Notes: a model not told the origin generated them from the letters alone. Counted from the stretch's first letter, positions 1-11,557 are shown. The stretch is DNA of 64,000 nt from Proteles cristata cristata (GCA_017311185.1 JAESUZ010000346.1:434001-498000); one strand, 5' to 3'. Numbers and translations: made by a program.

Positions 1-100
1 GCAGAGGGAGGAGGGAGAGAGGAGGGAGGGAGAGAAAGACAGGGAGGGAAGAGGGCAGAGGGAGGAGGGGCAAGGAAGAGAGATGGAGAGAGGGCTCTCA
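1..100. repeat. GA-rich low-complexity tract
   Basis: Purine-only stretch of gagggagg-type units at the window edge, inside an intron of SERPINA6. No gene signal is seen in it. Confidence 0.8.
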
Positions 101-1575
101 AAAGCTCTGCGTGGGGGCAATATGGCTTCCATAGGAAGTAGGAAATAGCTGGGCCCTGAGCGGTGCTGCTCCAGGGAGGGGTGAGGTGACCCTTGGAGGG
201 GTGAGGTGGGAGAGTGGGTGACAGAAGCCTAGAGGTGAGGAACTCTAGGGGCTGACTTCAGGCATGACCCTAGGGCATCATGTGGAGTAGAGAATTCAAG
301 CCCAATCAAATATCTGCCTTGGATGTTTGTTTCAAAAAAAAAAAATCTAGAAGAAAATGGTATGTGTTTTTGATTAATGTTTTTTAAGCTGCAGTGTTTT
401 AGTGAAGAAATTGTTTTCGGTGTAAAAAGGAAGATTATCCTTATCGTTTTCAACAGAATAGGAGCCAGAATTTGCTTGCTGCACGGTGCATCATCACCAC
501 CTGGTGGCGCTGTACCTGAATTCCAGGCTTTCTTGGAAGGGTGGGGGTGGGGGAGGGGGAGGGGGCTGGTGGGGAGCAATTTGCATGGTGAGGAGCCCGC
601 AAGGGAACCTTTCCTTTCCCAAGCACAGGCTGACTCTTGCCCGTAACCGCCCCCCTCCCACCCGTGGCCGTGCAAAAGGTCGGGTGCGACGGGCCCAGGA
701 CTAAGGACACCTCTGGGGCCCCACACAGCTCTGGGGGACCTCTGGGAACCCCAGAGCTGACCACCCGCTCTTCCCCGCTGGAGGGGGCCCGTCCCCCAGG
801 CACCTCCCTGGCCCCTCGCCGAGTGGGACCGAGCTCTCGGGCAGCGCCAGCACTGAGCGGCTCTCTGAGGCTACACGTCAAAATGAAAATAACTTGAAAC
901 CATAAAACGCAAACCTGCACATATATTAAAGTAGCGGAACTTCCTTCTGGATTTTCGGCCTGCAAAATTCTTGGATTGCAAGTATCATTTGAGGAGAATT
1001 CGTTTCTTTGGGCATATGGTTGGGCGTGCGTTGGCTGGCTCTCCCACCCCACTCCCTACCGGGCCCATCAGCATATACACCCCTGACTCCTTTCCCTTCC
1101 TTCATTATTACCTACTTATGTCCTTCCTTTCTTATCTAATGATAGATTAAAGAAGGGCCACATCCCTGAGTGACTTAGGAACCACTCCTACATTTTGTGT
1201 TGGTTCCGTGACGAAGATAACAGTCATTTTGGTGTATTTCTTATGGGGTCCCTCAGGAGTCTTAACCGTGCTTGACTTCAGGGAAGCAAGAGAATAAAAA
1301 TGGATAAGCAAGGGGCCTGGCGGGCGGGGGTGTGTGTGTGGGGGGAGCTGGTGAACTCAGTTTCAGCCAACGATGCAAAGATGTGATCACGCAGCTGGTG
1401 GCTATTAGCCTCCCAGGGACGGGGGACCTCACTTTGTGGGCTGCCCCAAAGTATCTCGGTGTCAACCGACAGATGCATAAACAGGTATCACCTCCCGGTC
1501 AGGCCTTTGGGGACCCAGCAGGCCAGAAAGCAGTGAGCCCTGGAGGGCGAGTCTAGGGGGAGGGCGAGGGCTTAC
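1..1575 (-). other. SERPINA6: SERPINA6 intron 3 (part)
   Basis: Sequence 3' of the exon 3 donor on the minus strand. I looked for serpin exon 4 and 5 motifs (F-strand, reactive loop, VVNP-type C-terminus) and found none, so those exons lie left of the window. It holds a GA-rich tract, a short poly-A (about 334-345) and otherwise mostly unassigned single-copy-looking DNA. Confidence 0.8.
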
Positions 1576-1846
1576 CTGATGGCCAGGGACTCAGACCACC
1601 TCTGAATGGTGTCCCTGCTCAGTGCGGCGATGACCGTGTCCATCTCCCCCTCGTCTGGGAGGATGAAGAAGACGGTCCCGTTGCCCACGTAGTCCAGCTG
1701 CACCAGCTGGCAGGGGAGCTCAGAATCTTTCAGGTACTTGACGGTGCCCAACTGGGACATCATGGGCACTTTGACCACGGTGCTCTTGTTCACATAGAAG
1801 TTCTCCTCCCTTGTGCTTTCTGGGTCGAAGGGGTGCGCCCACGTGC
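1576..1846 (-). CDS. SERPINA6: SERPINA6 exon 3 (corticosteroid-binding globulin, middle part)
   Basis: Codes for about residues 204-294 of corticosteroid-binding globulin, the secreted liver serpin that carries cortisol and progesterone in plasma. The exon is 271 bp, the usual size of serpin clade-A exon 3. It has an acceptor at 1847-1848 (polypyrimidine then CAG) and a donor at 1574-1575 (ATCAG then GTAAG). It joins exon 2 in phase through a split Gly codon to give FKGTWAHPF. The protein contains [32 protein letters not shown] and FFILPDEG, close to human CBG as I recall it. Sequons are seen at N223 (NKS) and N259 (NGT). The steroid-contact Trp and reactive loop lie in exons outside the window. 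The reading frame is open and looks functional. Confidence 0.96.
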
Positions 1847-3478
1847 CTGGGAAAGGAGGGAGAGGGAGGGCAGGAGACAGGCCCATTTGAGGGGATGGCC
1901 CATTTAAGCAGGCATCACGGCCCCCATCCTGGAGGCTGGAGCATCCTGGTAAGGGACCAAATCCCTAGCACTTTCGAGCCTGTCGTACTCTCTGCTTCTT
2001 GGCGTGACTTGAGAATTTGCTCTGTTTCTGAGCTTCTAAAAACAGAAGGAGGGGAGACAAAGAACCCTGGCCCTTGGATTTGTGGGTAGAGATGTCTGCC
2101 TCGGCCCAGTCTCCCAAGTCTGGAGTGGATCCTGGGTTGGGGGGCTCTGAAAATGGGACCGAATGGACCTTAGGCTGTGAATTCAAGATCAGGGGTGGAG
2201 GAGGTTTGGGGAAATGGACCACCCATTCCATCCCCACGCCTTGACATCTGTCCCAGACTTCCAGCAGGTACCCGGCTGCCTGGTGGGTTGTGTACACTCC
2301 CCGAGGGAGGCTCCTCACCTCCTGTGTGGCCCCGAGGGCCACAGCGCATTTCCTGCGGGCAGAGTCAGGATGAGAAGATGCCCTTGAGGTCACAGGCTTG
2401 CACCAGCAGCTGGACTAGAATCCCTCTACCATCTTCCACGATGGCATCCCATAGCCTCTCTGCCTGCCTCGTGATGGGGAGCTCACCACCTTGACAGACC
2501 AGATTTTCCACTACAGGTCAACTCTCCAGGGAAAGAAAGTTGCTCCTGAGAGTCAAAGCCTGCCTTATGGTGACACCTGTCTGCTGAGCCCCCTCGACCC
2601 TTCTGGGCTCATTCCAAGCAGCTGGGAGTCCTCTCACAGGTGACAGAACTCCAGATATGTAAAGACATGGGTTCATCTCACCAGGGCCTCCGGTGCCTGA
2701 GGTTAGGATTCCCCAGGTCTGGGGATGACTGGGGACGCTGTGTCCAGGGGGTCCCCAGTGTCTTGGATGCCTTTGGCCTCAAGCCCTGGAGACCTTGCGA
2801 AGTGTCTGCTTCCCAAACTGAGGCTGTCTGGAGGCTGCCTAACAGAGCAGAGCTGCGGGCAGACCCTTCACCGTGCTGCCTGCAGGATCTATGGATCACA
2901 AGGCCAGAACTCTCGCTCGGTTCAGCCTCAACCCCCTGTAAGGGCTGCTAAGGACGGCAGCAGGGAGAGGTGGGTGGATGTAGGGAAAGGGCTGTGAGGA
3001 TGTGGAGCCTGGAGCCTCTGTCTGTCCCTCCCCGATGCCTGACTGTGACGCCAGTCTGGCTGTCTCACAGCGAGTGGGATCACTTGAGGGCCCTCAAACC
3101 GTCCTCCAGAAGAGGCCTGGGATCCCCTGCGCTGACGGCGGTGACACACTTATTAAGTGGTGGCTTTTACCTGCCCAACTAGCAAAAAAAAAAAAAAAAA
3201 AAGTGAATTTTTTCAGTGTTAGGTGTTTCATCCTTAAAAGTTTGCTGTTTGCTTTTTATTGAGTATTCCTGCTCTAGAAGCCAGCATAACGTATCCGGTT
3301 TGGCACAAAACAAAATACAGAATGGCGTCTAACCTCTACTTTAGGGAATTCCTTCTTGAAAATTCTCGGGCCATGAGAACTCACGGTCAGGAAACTTAAG
3401 AATTTATGGGGGCGACCTGGGGAGAGCAAGGATGATTCCCGAGGAAAAAACTTTTAACAATATTTTTAATGGTCTCAA

Positions 3479-3500
3479 AAACAAACAAACAAACAAACAA
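3479..3500 (+). repeat. (AAAC)n microsatellite
   Basis: Five to six units of acaa/caaa, seen directly. Confidence 0.9.
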
Positions 3501-4035
3501 GCTGTCAAGAGAGTCCAGTAAGTAAGGAATGTGCCAGGGACACGTTACGTGCCCTAAGTTTAGTGATGATAACTATGTATCTTATTCATGGCCATTGATT
3601 ATGCTGGCCTTCTGGAAACATGTTAGGGGAGCCCCGGCTTAAAGGGGGCTTGCCTCCTAGTTTGGCTGTTGCGGAAAATCTGTGTACAAGGCAGCACATG
3701 CCCGTCACCAACTGCTCCTGCATTCAGATCTCCAAAGCCGCTCGGATCTTTTCACCAAGAACTACTCTTTTCCATCACCTCAGCCCCACTGCGATGATGA
3801 GAACATTGAGAAACTGCCAGGTGGTGCCACCAAATGACCTGCCAGTGCCTGTCCCAAAGCCCCCTCTCAGCCCCCGGAGCACCCTCCTTGGACCTGGGTT
3901 TACTGTGCTTTTCTTCCAAGGTAGTGTTGGCAGAATCTCTATGCAACCACTATGGAGCTCCTTCCACATGCCGAGCACTGTGCAAAGGCCCTGGGGCCTC
4001 CAAAGAGACAAGGATACCATGCAGGAGCACACAGT

Positions 4036-4085
4036 CTGTGGGGTTGGCCTGTGGGGTTGGCCTGTGGCGATGGCCTGTGGAGTTT
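4036..4085 (+). repeat. Short tandem repeat, 15-bp unit
   Basis: About three copies of a ttggcctgtgggg-type unit, the last one degenerate. Confidence 0.75.
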
Positions 4086-4431
4086 GTGGGAGCACTCGGA
4101 AACATTTCTGGGCGAACATTCCCAGAGTCCTGGACCCTTCCACGGTTGAGTGTAGAGAACGCTGCCTTTTGGATGGAAACACGAAAGACCCTGGGGATCC
4201 CAAGCAATCCTGAGAAAGAGCAAAGCTGGAGGCATCATGCCTCCTGATTCCAAACCATATTATAAAACTAGTAATCAAAAGGGTATGCCAGTAGGCATAA
4301 AGACAGACACACAGACCAATGGAATAGAATTGAAAACCAAGCAATGAGCCTTGTGCCTGGGACAACTGATATTTGACAAGGGAGCCAAGATAACTCAATG
4401 GAAAAAGATGGTCTCTTCAATAAATGGTGTT

Positions 4432-4620
4432 GGGGGGGCACCTGGGTGGCTCAGTCAGTTAAGCGTCCGACTTCGGCTCAGGTCAGATCTCATGGTTTGT
4501 GAGTTTGAGCCCCGTGTCGGGCTCTGTGCTGACAGCTTAGAGCCTGGAGCCTGCTTTGGATTCTGTGTCTCCCTCTTTCTCTGCCTCTCCCCCATCTCAA
4601 AAAGAAGCATTAAAAAAAGT
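4432..4620 (+). mobile_element. Feline SINE (tRNA-derived)
   Basis: Head ggggcacctgggtggctcag, short pyrimidine tract and A-rich tail. Target-site duplication aataaaYggtgtt at 4419-4431 and 4621-4633. Inserted in the L1. Confidence 0.93.
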
Positions 4621-4734
4621 AATAAACGGTGTTAGGAAAACTAGATATTCATGCAAAAGAGTGAAGCTGGACCCGCATCTTAACACCACTTGAAAAAGTT
4701 AACTCAAAGACTTAAACATAAGACCTGAAACATA

Positions 4735-4913
4735 GGGTGCCTGGGTGGCTCAGTCAATTAAGCAGCTGACTCTTGACTTCGGCTCAGGTTATGGTCTCAC
4801 GGTTCATGAGTTTGAGCCCCACAACAGGCTCTGTGCTGACACTGCAGAGCCTGCTTGGGATTCTCTCTCTCTGCCCCTCCCTCTCAAAATAAATAAATAA
4901 ACTTAAAAAAAAA
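4735..4913 (+). mobile_element. Feline SINE, short-tail form
   Basis: Head gggtgcctgggtggctcag and a tail of AAATAAATAAATAAA then oligo-A. It has the extra 'actcttga' of an older CAN-SINE subfamily. Inserted in the same L1. Confidence 0.9.
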
Positions 4914-5056
4914 TCTAAAACCACAAAGCCAGAAAACATAGGGAAAAAGAAACTCCTTGACCTTGCTTTTGGTGATGATTTTTTGGATATGCCTCCAAAA
5001 GTGCAAACAACAAAGGAGAAATACACAAGAGGAACATATCCAACTAAAAAGCTTCT

Positions 5057-5276
5057 TATTTTTAAAAAAATTTTTTTATAGTTTATTTTTGAGACAGAGA
5101 GAGACAGAGCATGAGTGGGGGAGGGGCAGAGAGAGAGGGAGACATAGAATCCGAAGCAGGCTCCAGGCTCTGAGGTGTCAGCACAGAGCCCGACACGGGG
5201 CTCGAATCCATGAGCCGTGAGATCTGACCTGAGCCGAAGTCAGACGCTTAACCGACTGAGCCACCCAGGTGCTCCT
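5057..5276 (-). mobile_element. Feline SINE
   Basis: Reverse orientation (ends ccacccaggtgctcc). Perfect 16-bp target-site duplication caactaaaaagcttct at 5041-5056 and 5277-5292. Confidence 0.95.
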
Positions 5277-5529
5277 CAACTAAAAAGCTTCTGCACAGCA
5301 AAAGATACGATCAACAAAATGAAAGGCGGCCTATAGAATGGAAGAAAACATTTGCAGACTGCATATTGGGTAGGGACTACTATCCAAAATATATAAGGAG
5401 CTCATATACCTCGATAGCAAAGAGCAAATAATTCAACTGAAAAATGGGAAGAGGACTTGAACAGCTATTTTCCCACTGAAGACATATGAATGGTCAACAG
5501 GTACATGAAAAGGTGCTCAACATCCCTCA

Positions 5530-5612
5530 TTATACCTGTGTGTACACGTGTGTGTGTACATGTGTGTACATGGGTGCTCATGCACATAGTGTGTATGTGT
5601 GTGTGAGCGTGC
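5530..5612 (+). repeat. (TG)n-rich microsatellite
   Basis: Imperfect tgtgtgtgtaca-type dinucleotide tract at the end of the L1 fragment. Confidence 0.85.
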
Positions 5613-5689
5613 TGTGTGTTGGAAGTTGGAAAAGGGAAAATGCTGGGATGTGAGGCTGGAGAGGACAGAGAAGCAGATGGCTCTAGGCC

Positions 5690-5930
5690 CGGGTTCTCAG
5701 CCTTGGGATGATAGCCATTCTGGGCAGATACCATTTGTGGGGGCTGTCCTGTGCATTGTAGGAGGCTTGGCAGCCTCTCTGGCCTCTACCTACTAGATGC
5801 TAGGAACACACCCCACACCACCCTCTGTTGTGACAACCCAAAATGTCTCCAGACATTGCCAAGTGTCCCTGAGGGTAGAAGGAGGAGGTGGAGATTACCC
5901 TGGTTTAAGAACCACTGCTGTAGACTGAGG
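5690..5930 (-). mobile_element. MER20-like hAT DNA transposon
   Basis: Read on the minus strand it begins with the cagtggttctta-type end and contains the ggcaatgtctggagacattt core typical of the non-autonomous hAT element MER20. The name rests on recalled consensus. Confidence 0.75.
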
Positions 5931-5966
5931 ATTGTAGATTTTATTCTCAAGAATAATATATCCCTT

Positions 5967-6183
5967 GGGGCACCTGGGTGGCTCAGTCAGTTAAGCGTCC
6001 AACTTCAGCTCAGGTCATGATCTCACGGTTCGTGAGTTAAAGCCCCATGTTGGATTCTGGGCTGACAGCTCAGAGCCTGGAGCCTGCTTCAGGTTCTGTG
6101 TCTCCCTTTCTCTCTGCCCCTTCCCCACTCTCTCTCTCTCTTTCTTTCTCTCTTTCTCTCAAAAATAAATAAACATTAAAAAA
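5967..6183 (+). mobile_element. Feline SINE
   Basis: Complete head, TC tract and tail. Target-site duplication aagaataatRtaty at 5949-5964 and 6184-6198, slightly diverged. Confidence 0.94.
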
Positions 6184-6828
6184 AAGAATAATGTATTCCC
6201 AAATTATCTGATCATAAAAACGACTGGGGGAGAGGGCCTTGTTAAAAATGCAAATTCTGGGACTTCCTTCTAACAGTTTTGCTTCAGTAGGTCTGGCATG
6301 GGCTCTGGAATCTATAATTTTAACAAGTGCCCATGATGATGTTTATGCACAAGACCTTTGGAACCCCTGCTCCAGATTGGTGAGGAGGAGCTGAAGTTTG
6401 GCTGACATGGCGCTTGATCAGAGCTGGCTGTGAGTTCTGGGGAAGTGTGTGGCCTGGGGCCATCTGGGGAGTTCCTGGGGGCAAGGGCTGTGTCTGGCCA
6501 TGCTTCCAGCCCCTGGCCCAGTGCCTGACTCACAGCTAGCACTCAGCCAACATTTGTAGACCATGGGGCGGTCAGACTTTCATGATTATGTGTTTGGACC
6601 TCAAATGAACCTATAAGAACTTGGGTGAGTAGCTCAATTCTTCTAGGTGTCAGTTTGAACATCTGTAAGATGATATCATTCTACTTTCCTAAGAGGATTA
6701 TGGTGAAGATGGAGATTCACAGATGAAAATGTGCTTTGTAAAATCCAAGATTTTGCCCAAGAACGCACCCTGGGTTTTGATGGCTCTTACTATTCTTGGC
6801 AATGGGATGGGTGGGTGGAGGGGAGTAC

Positions 6829-7438
6829 CTTTGAAGAAGATGTAGTTGACCAGGATGAGTGTGGCTGAACTATCCAGCTTCGGTAACAAGTTCACAATTT
6901 TCCCATAGGTCTTATTTTTGATATGCTCATTGATTTGTCTCCTGGCTCCAGCCCAGTCCTCGAAATCTGTAGCCAGGGCCTCCAAATCATAGTAGTGCTT
7001 GGCGTCTGCTGAGAATGACTCCAGAAGATCCAGGCTGCGGTCAAGGAACAAGGCATTACCCATAGCCATCTCCAGTGTGGTGTCTGACTCCCCGCGGAGA
7101 TGGCGGAGGTGCTGAAAGCCCTGGTGGATCTCAGCTTCAGATGTCTTGGTGAGGTTGAAGCCTAGGCCTTGGAGAAGCTGGACCCGTGTGAGGCCACGGG
7201 CGCCCAGAGACAGCATAGCTAAGGCCATGGAGATGCTTACAGGAGAGATGAAGACATTCTTGTCAGGAGCTGGAGCCACCAGATGCCTATACAGGGTAAA
7301 GGCAAAGTCAACATTATTTGGAGCCAAGTCCCGTTGAGGGCTCCTTGTGCTCACATCGGTATCCGGGTCCTTAGCCTGGACAGTCCAGAGGTCACTGGTG
7401 GATAGCCAGAGGAAGTAGGTGCACAGGGGAAGCAGCAT
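6829..7438 (-). CDS. SERPINA6: SERPINA6 exon 2 (corticosteroid-binding globulin, N-terminal half)
   Basis: Start codon and first 203 codons of corticosteroid-binding globulin plus one base of codon 204. The start [12 protein letters not shown] opens a hydrophobic signal peptide with likely cleavage after residue 22 (TVQA/KDP). The serpin fold begins at about residue 43 ([11 protein letters not shown]). Conserved serpin elements follow: [20 protein letters not shown] (61-80), GLGFNLT (91-97), NALFLD (128-133) and LVNYIFFK (196-203). Sequons lie at N95 (NLT) and N175 (NKT). The donor is AAAG/GTACTCC at 6828-6827 and the acceptor is TTTTGCAG/GG at 7458. There is no stop or frameshift. The match to human CBG ([18 protein letters not shown]) is close by recall, and it is clearly A6 rather than another clade-A serpin. 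Confidence 0.97.
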
Positions 7439-7457
7439 TGTCCAGGATGGGCAGGCC
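7439..7457 (-). other. SERPINA6: SERPINA6 exon 2, 5' untranslated part
   Basis: Nineteen bases (ggcctgcccatcctggaca) between the exon 2 acceptor AG (7458-7459 on the plus strand, read in reverse) and the ATG. A short untranslated lead before the ATG is typical of this serpin exon. Confidence 0.85.
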
Positions 7458-7549
7458 CTGCAAAATCAGGAATGCTCATTAGATAATGTGGGGCCTCCAA
7501 GGCAGTGGGGAGATGATGGGCAGACGACCCCATGGAAGACCCCATTCGA

Positions 7550-7640
7550 GCCTCAGTTCCTTCCTCCCCATTGGCTGTGTGACCTGGGGCAAGTCAGGAC
7601 TCTGGGCCTCAATTTCCTCATCTGAAAGTATGATTATACC
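7550..7640 (+). mobile_element. MIR fragment
   Basis: Contains gctgtgtgacctggggcaag and cctcaatttcctcatctgaaa, the MIR core. Confidence 0.75.
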
Positions 7641-7654
7641 TGCCATGATTGGTA

Positions 7655-8035
7655 CCTACCAGGCGCCAACACTGGCCTATGTGTTTTGCCTATATTTTCT
7701 TATTTAATCCTCACTGATAAACAAATCAAGTAGGTATTATTATTATGATTTGAGGTAGGCAGAAATGGAGGCCCAGAGGGACACCTGGGTGGCTCAGTCG
7801 GTTAAGTGTCTGACTTCGGCTCAGGTCATGATCACACAGTTAGTGGGTTCAAGCCCCGCATCAGACTCTGTGCTGACAGCTCAGAGCCTGGAGCCTACTT
7901 CAGATTCTATGTCTCCCTCTCTCTCTGACCTTCCCCTGCTCACGCTGTCTCTATCTCTGTCTCAGAAATAAATAAAAAACATTAAAAAAAAACAAAGAAA
8001 TGGAGGCCCAGAAAGGTTAAATATCTGACCAAGTG
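7655..8035 (-). mobile_element. MIR fragment split by a SINE
   Basis: Reverse MIR text (tatttaatcctcactgataa, gtaggtattattattatgat, gaggcccaga) is interrupted at 7778-7995 by a SINE and resumes with gcccagaaaggttaaat. Confidence 0.75.
7778..7995 (+). mobile_element. Feline SINE
   Basis: Perfect 17-bp target-site duplication agaaatggaggcccaga at 7761-7777 and 7996-8012. Inserted into a MIR. Confidence 0.96.
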
Positions 8036-8364
8036 ATATATTCAAAGAATTGAAAGAAAAAAAACTATCAACCAAGTATCCCATACCTGGCAAAACCATC
8101 CTTTAAAAAATTTTTTTAATGATCATGGAGGATTTTATTGTTTTCCATAGTATAAGGCGCTTATTTTGTAATGTGTTTTCCTCTTTTGAAGAAAAAGTAA
8201 TCATAAGTGAATGTGTTGGTAATTATCTATTATCAGAATGAGACACACTTATCTACAAAATCATTTCCTCACTTCTTCTGAATAAACCACCGTAAGGGAA
8301 TATTGCTGGTACTAAAAGAACAGTTAGCATATCATAGTGTTCCCTATTCTTAGCATATCTTTGC

Positions 8365-8656
8365 TGTATTTTTTAAATAGTTTATTGTCAAATTGGTTTC
8401 CATATAACACCCAGTGCTCATTCCCACAAGTGCCCTCCTCCATGCCCATCACCCCCTTCCCCTCTCCACACCCCCATCAGCCCTCAGTTTGTTCTCAGCA
8501 TTCAAGAGTCTCTCATGGTTTGCCTCCCTCCCTCTCCCCCACTATTTTTCCCCTTCTTCTCCCCCATGGTCCTCCGTTAACTTCCTCCTAATCCTCCTAT
8601 ACGTGCAAACATATAGTATCTGTCCTTCTCTGCCTGACTTATTTCACTCAGCATAA
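8365..8656 (-). mobile_element. L1 LINE 3' end, antisense
   Basis: Starts with the antisense of the feline L1 3' end (tagtttattgtcaaattggt, ataacacccagtgctcattc) and runs into tgcctgacttatttcactca. It is 5'-truncated. Confidence 0.85.
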
Positions 8657-8854
8657 TTTAAAAATGTTTATTTATTTTTGAAAGACAGAGCACGAATGGG
8701 GGAGGGGCAGAGACAGAGAGGGAGATACAGAATCGGAAGCAGCCTCCAGGCTCTGAGTTGTCAGCACAGAGGCTGACCCAGGGCTTGAACTTTGGAACGG
8801 TGAGATCATGATCTGAGCTCAAGTCAGATGCTTAACTGACTGAGCCACCCAGGT
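8657..8854 (-). mobile_element. Feline SINE
   Basis: Reverse copy, from the A/T-rich tail (ttaaaaatgtttatttattt) to the head (tgagccacccaggt). It sits at the junction between the antisense L1 and the sense L1. I see no clear target-site duplication. Confidence 0.88.
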
Positions 8855-11112
8855 ATGAAGCAGACATAGGGGCCAATGGAATAGAATGGAGAGCCCAGAA
8901 ATAAACCCTTGCATAAACAAATACTTTCTGATGAGGGCGCCGACACCATTCAATGGGGAAAGGACAGTCTTTTCAACAAATGATGCTGGGGAAACTGTAT
9001 TATCCACATGCAAAAGAGTGATGCTGGACCTTTATCTTATATCATATACAAAAATGAACTCAGAAGGGGCCAAAGACCTAGATGTAAGGGAGAAATAAAA
9101 TTCAGAAGAAAACAGAGAGAAAAAACTTTGTGACACTGGATTTAGCGATGGTTTCTTGGACATGACACTAAAGGTACAAGTGACAAAAAAAAAAATTAGA
9201 CGCATTGGACTCTAAAAACTCTTGTTCACTCAATAGAGTCTTTTTCTCCCACAAAATGAGAGGAAATATTTGCAAATCCCATATCTGATAAAGGATTAAC
9301 ATCCAGAATATAGGAAAACTCAAGTACAAAAAATTTTAAAAAATCCAATTTAAAAAATGGGCAAAGATGTTGAGTTGACATTTCTTCAAAGAAGATATAC
9401 AGGTGGCCAACAGGCACGTGAAAAGATGCCCACATTAGCATCATCAGGGAAATGCAAGTCAAAACCGCAATGAGATTCAATGCATGCCCATTAGCATGGC
9501 TATTTCAAAAATCAAACTGAGCCACAAGAACAAAATAGAAAACAGATGTTGGCACGGATGTAGAGGACTTGGAAACCCTGTACCTTGCTGGTGGGAATAG
9601 TAAATAGTGTAGCCATGTGGAAAAGACAATGGTAATTCCTCAAAAAATTAAACATAAAGTGACCATATGATCTAACGATTCTTCTGAGTATATATATATA
9701 CTGAGTATATATATATACACACACATATATACACAAAAGAATTGGAGGCAGGGACTTGAGCAGATATTTGTACATTCCAATGTTCGTAACGGCATTATTC
9801 ACAATAGCAAAAAAAAAAAAAAAAGGATTCAATCCAAATGTCCATCAATGGATGAATGGGTACATAAAAGGTGGTTGTATAAAGAAAACACTCCCATGTT
9901 TCTCCTTTCCTCCTGCACCACTGCCACGTTTCCCTCTGACACCAGGTATGAGGGTTTTCCACACCCCGGGCAATTCTCCACCACCAGCCGACGTCCTATA
10001 GTGTAACTCAATTCTGACACTATTCACCCCTGCACGTTAAGGGCTCAGTTCCCACAAGATTGCCCACCCCTGACTTCAGATGCCCATCACAAGTCCCAGA
10101 GTGTCACCCTGTACTTCTGACTGGCTACAAATCAGGGTTCCCATGACCATCTCACGGGGTTTGATGATTGGCTAGACTGGCTCACAGAACTCAGGGAAAC
10201 ACTTATGGTTTATTATAAAGGACAGAGTAAAGAATATGAATTAAGAGCCAGATAAAGTGATGTATAGGGCGAGGTCCAGAAGGGTCCCAAACGCAGGGGC
10301 TCCTGTCTCTGGAGTTGGTGTGCACCGCCCTCTCAGCAAGTAGATGTGTTCGCCCACCCAGAAGCTCTCTGAACCCCAAACCAAGGGATTTTTATGGAAA
10401 CTTCATCATGTAAGCAAAATAGATGATTAACTCCATCTTCAGCCTCTCTCCCCTCTCTGGAGAAAGGGGGATGAGACTGGAAATTCCAAGCTTCTAATCA
10501 CAGCTTGGTCTTTCTGGGACCAGCCCCATCCTGAAGCTATCTGGGCACCTACCAGAAGTCACTTCATTAGAACAAAAGACGTCGCTATCGCCCAGGAAAT
10601 TCCAAGGGATTTAGGACTTCTGTGTCAGGAACCAGGGGCAAAGACCAAATACTAGAACATGAGTTACTCCTAATGCTCTTATCACGTAGGAAATCACAAG
10701 GATTTTAGGAGCTCTGTGTCAGCAACTGGGGGCCAGAGACTGATATATATTCTTTCTTTTATTTCACCGTGTTGTATGTATACACAGTGGAATACCATTC
10801 CGCCTTAAAAAGGAAGGAAAATTCTGACACCTGTTCCAATATGGATGAACCTTGAAGGCATTATGTGGAGTGAAATAATCCAGTCACAAAAAGACACACT
10901 TTGTATGCTTCCACTGATATAAGGGACGTAGAGCAGTCAGATTCATAGAAACAGAAAGTAGAAGAGTGGTTAACAGAGGCCAGGGAGAGGGGGAAATGGG
11001 GAGTTAGTGTTTAATGGGTAGGCTTTTGGCTCGGATGACAAAAATGTTCTGGAGATGGATGGTGGGAATGGCTGTACAATGGATGTGCTTAATGCCACTG
11101 AACTGTACGCTT
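8855..11112 (+). mobile_element. Old L1 LINE, sense, ORF2 to 3' region, with inserted LTR
   Basis: Sense L1 ORF2 text (ggccaatggaatagaatgga, ttggacatgacactaaaggt, aatgtccatcaatggatgaa) to about 9886, then resuming at about 10765 (acacagtggaataccattcc, tgaaccttgaaggcattatg) into a 3' UTR ending gtacgcttaaaaataa. Frames are broken. An AT/AC microsatellite lies at 9690-9740 and a poly-A at 9809-9824. Confidence 0.8.
9887..10762 (-). mobile_element. Old ERV-type LTR, antisense (probable)
   Basis: Segment of about 0.88 kb that interrupts the L1. On the minus strand it has a polyadenylation signal AATAAA (10214-10209) in a setting typical of an old mammalian solo LTR, followed by a U5-like stretch. 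Exact ends and a target-site duplication were not resolved, and no gag, pol or env is present. The family is not named with confidence. Confidence 0.55.
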
Positions 11113-11124
11113 AAAAATAATTTC

Positions 11125-11289
11125 GGGGCACCTGAGTGGCTCAGTCGGTTAAACATCTGACTTCAGCTCAGGCCACGATTTCATGGTTCGTGGGTTCGAG
11201 CCCCGCGTCAGGCTCTGTGCTGACAGCTCAGAGCCTGGAGCCTGCTTCGGGGTCTGTGTCTCCCTCTCTCTGCCCCTCCCCCACTCGTG

Positions 11290-11327
<38 letters not shown>

Positions 11328-11351
11328 AATGAATAAACTTAAAAAAATTAA
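11125..11351 (+). mobile_element. Feline SINE
   Basis: Head ggggcacctgagtggctcag and a long pure (TC)n run (about 11295-11322). Target-site duplication aaaaataattt at 11113-11123 and 11352-11362. Confidence 0.94.
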
Positions 11352-11557
11352 AAAAATAATTTAAATGATCAATCTTTTGTATATTTTATCACGATAAGAA
11401 CATTAAGGAAAAAGAGAAATGCAGACCATTCAAAGATGTCTGGTAAGAGCAATAAAAAAAAAATTGCAGCCAAGGTCAAAACCAGTAAGGGAACGTTCTA
11501 CTCGCAGGGCTGCTGGTCCCCAGCTCCCCCGTGCTTTATGGAGCTACCTGTATCCCA

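Larger units (their letters stand above)
4212..5525 (+). mobile_element. L1 LINE ORF2 fragment, sense, carrying three SINEs
   Basis: Reads in the sense direction of L1 ORF2 C-terminal coding sequence (accaatggaatagaat, caacaaaatgaaaggc, aaaatgggaagaggactt), but with frame breaks. It is split at 4432-4620, 4735-4913 and 5057-5276 by SINEs, and the L1 text resumes after each. It ends near 5525 at a TG repeat without an L1 3' end. Confidence 0.85.
1847..6828 (-). other. SERPINA6: SERPINA6 intron 2
   Basis: Intron of about 5 kb between coding exons 3 and 2. Roughly 1850-4210 is mostly unassigned, with a poly-A run (3183-3202), an (AAAC)n run (3479-3500) and a short 15-bp tandem repeat (about 4036-4085). 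From 4212 it is dominated by an L1 with three SINEs inside it, then a TG repeat, a MER20 and a fourth SINE. Open frames of 100-200 codons in the first half have no recognisable protein family. Confidence 0.85.

Noticed and set aside
450..1052. Open frame of 200 codons on the minus strand (SERPINA6 intron)
   Set aside because: No recognisable domain, low-complexity Pro/Gly/Ser composition, and no splice or start context. It is a chance frame in GC-rich DNA.
3620..4398. Overlapping open frames of about 200 codons on both strands
   Set aside because: Both strands are open over the same region and neither resembles a protein family. It includes the short tandem repeat and runs into L1.
7765..7971. 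Many short frames ending in SLSLSLS-type runs (also near 11136, 18638, 22324, 25337)
   Set aside because: All are translations of SINE heads and their (TC)n tails.
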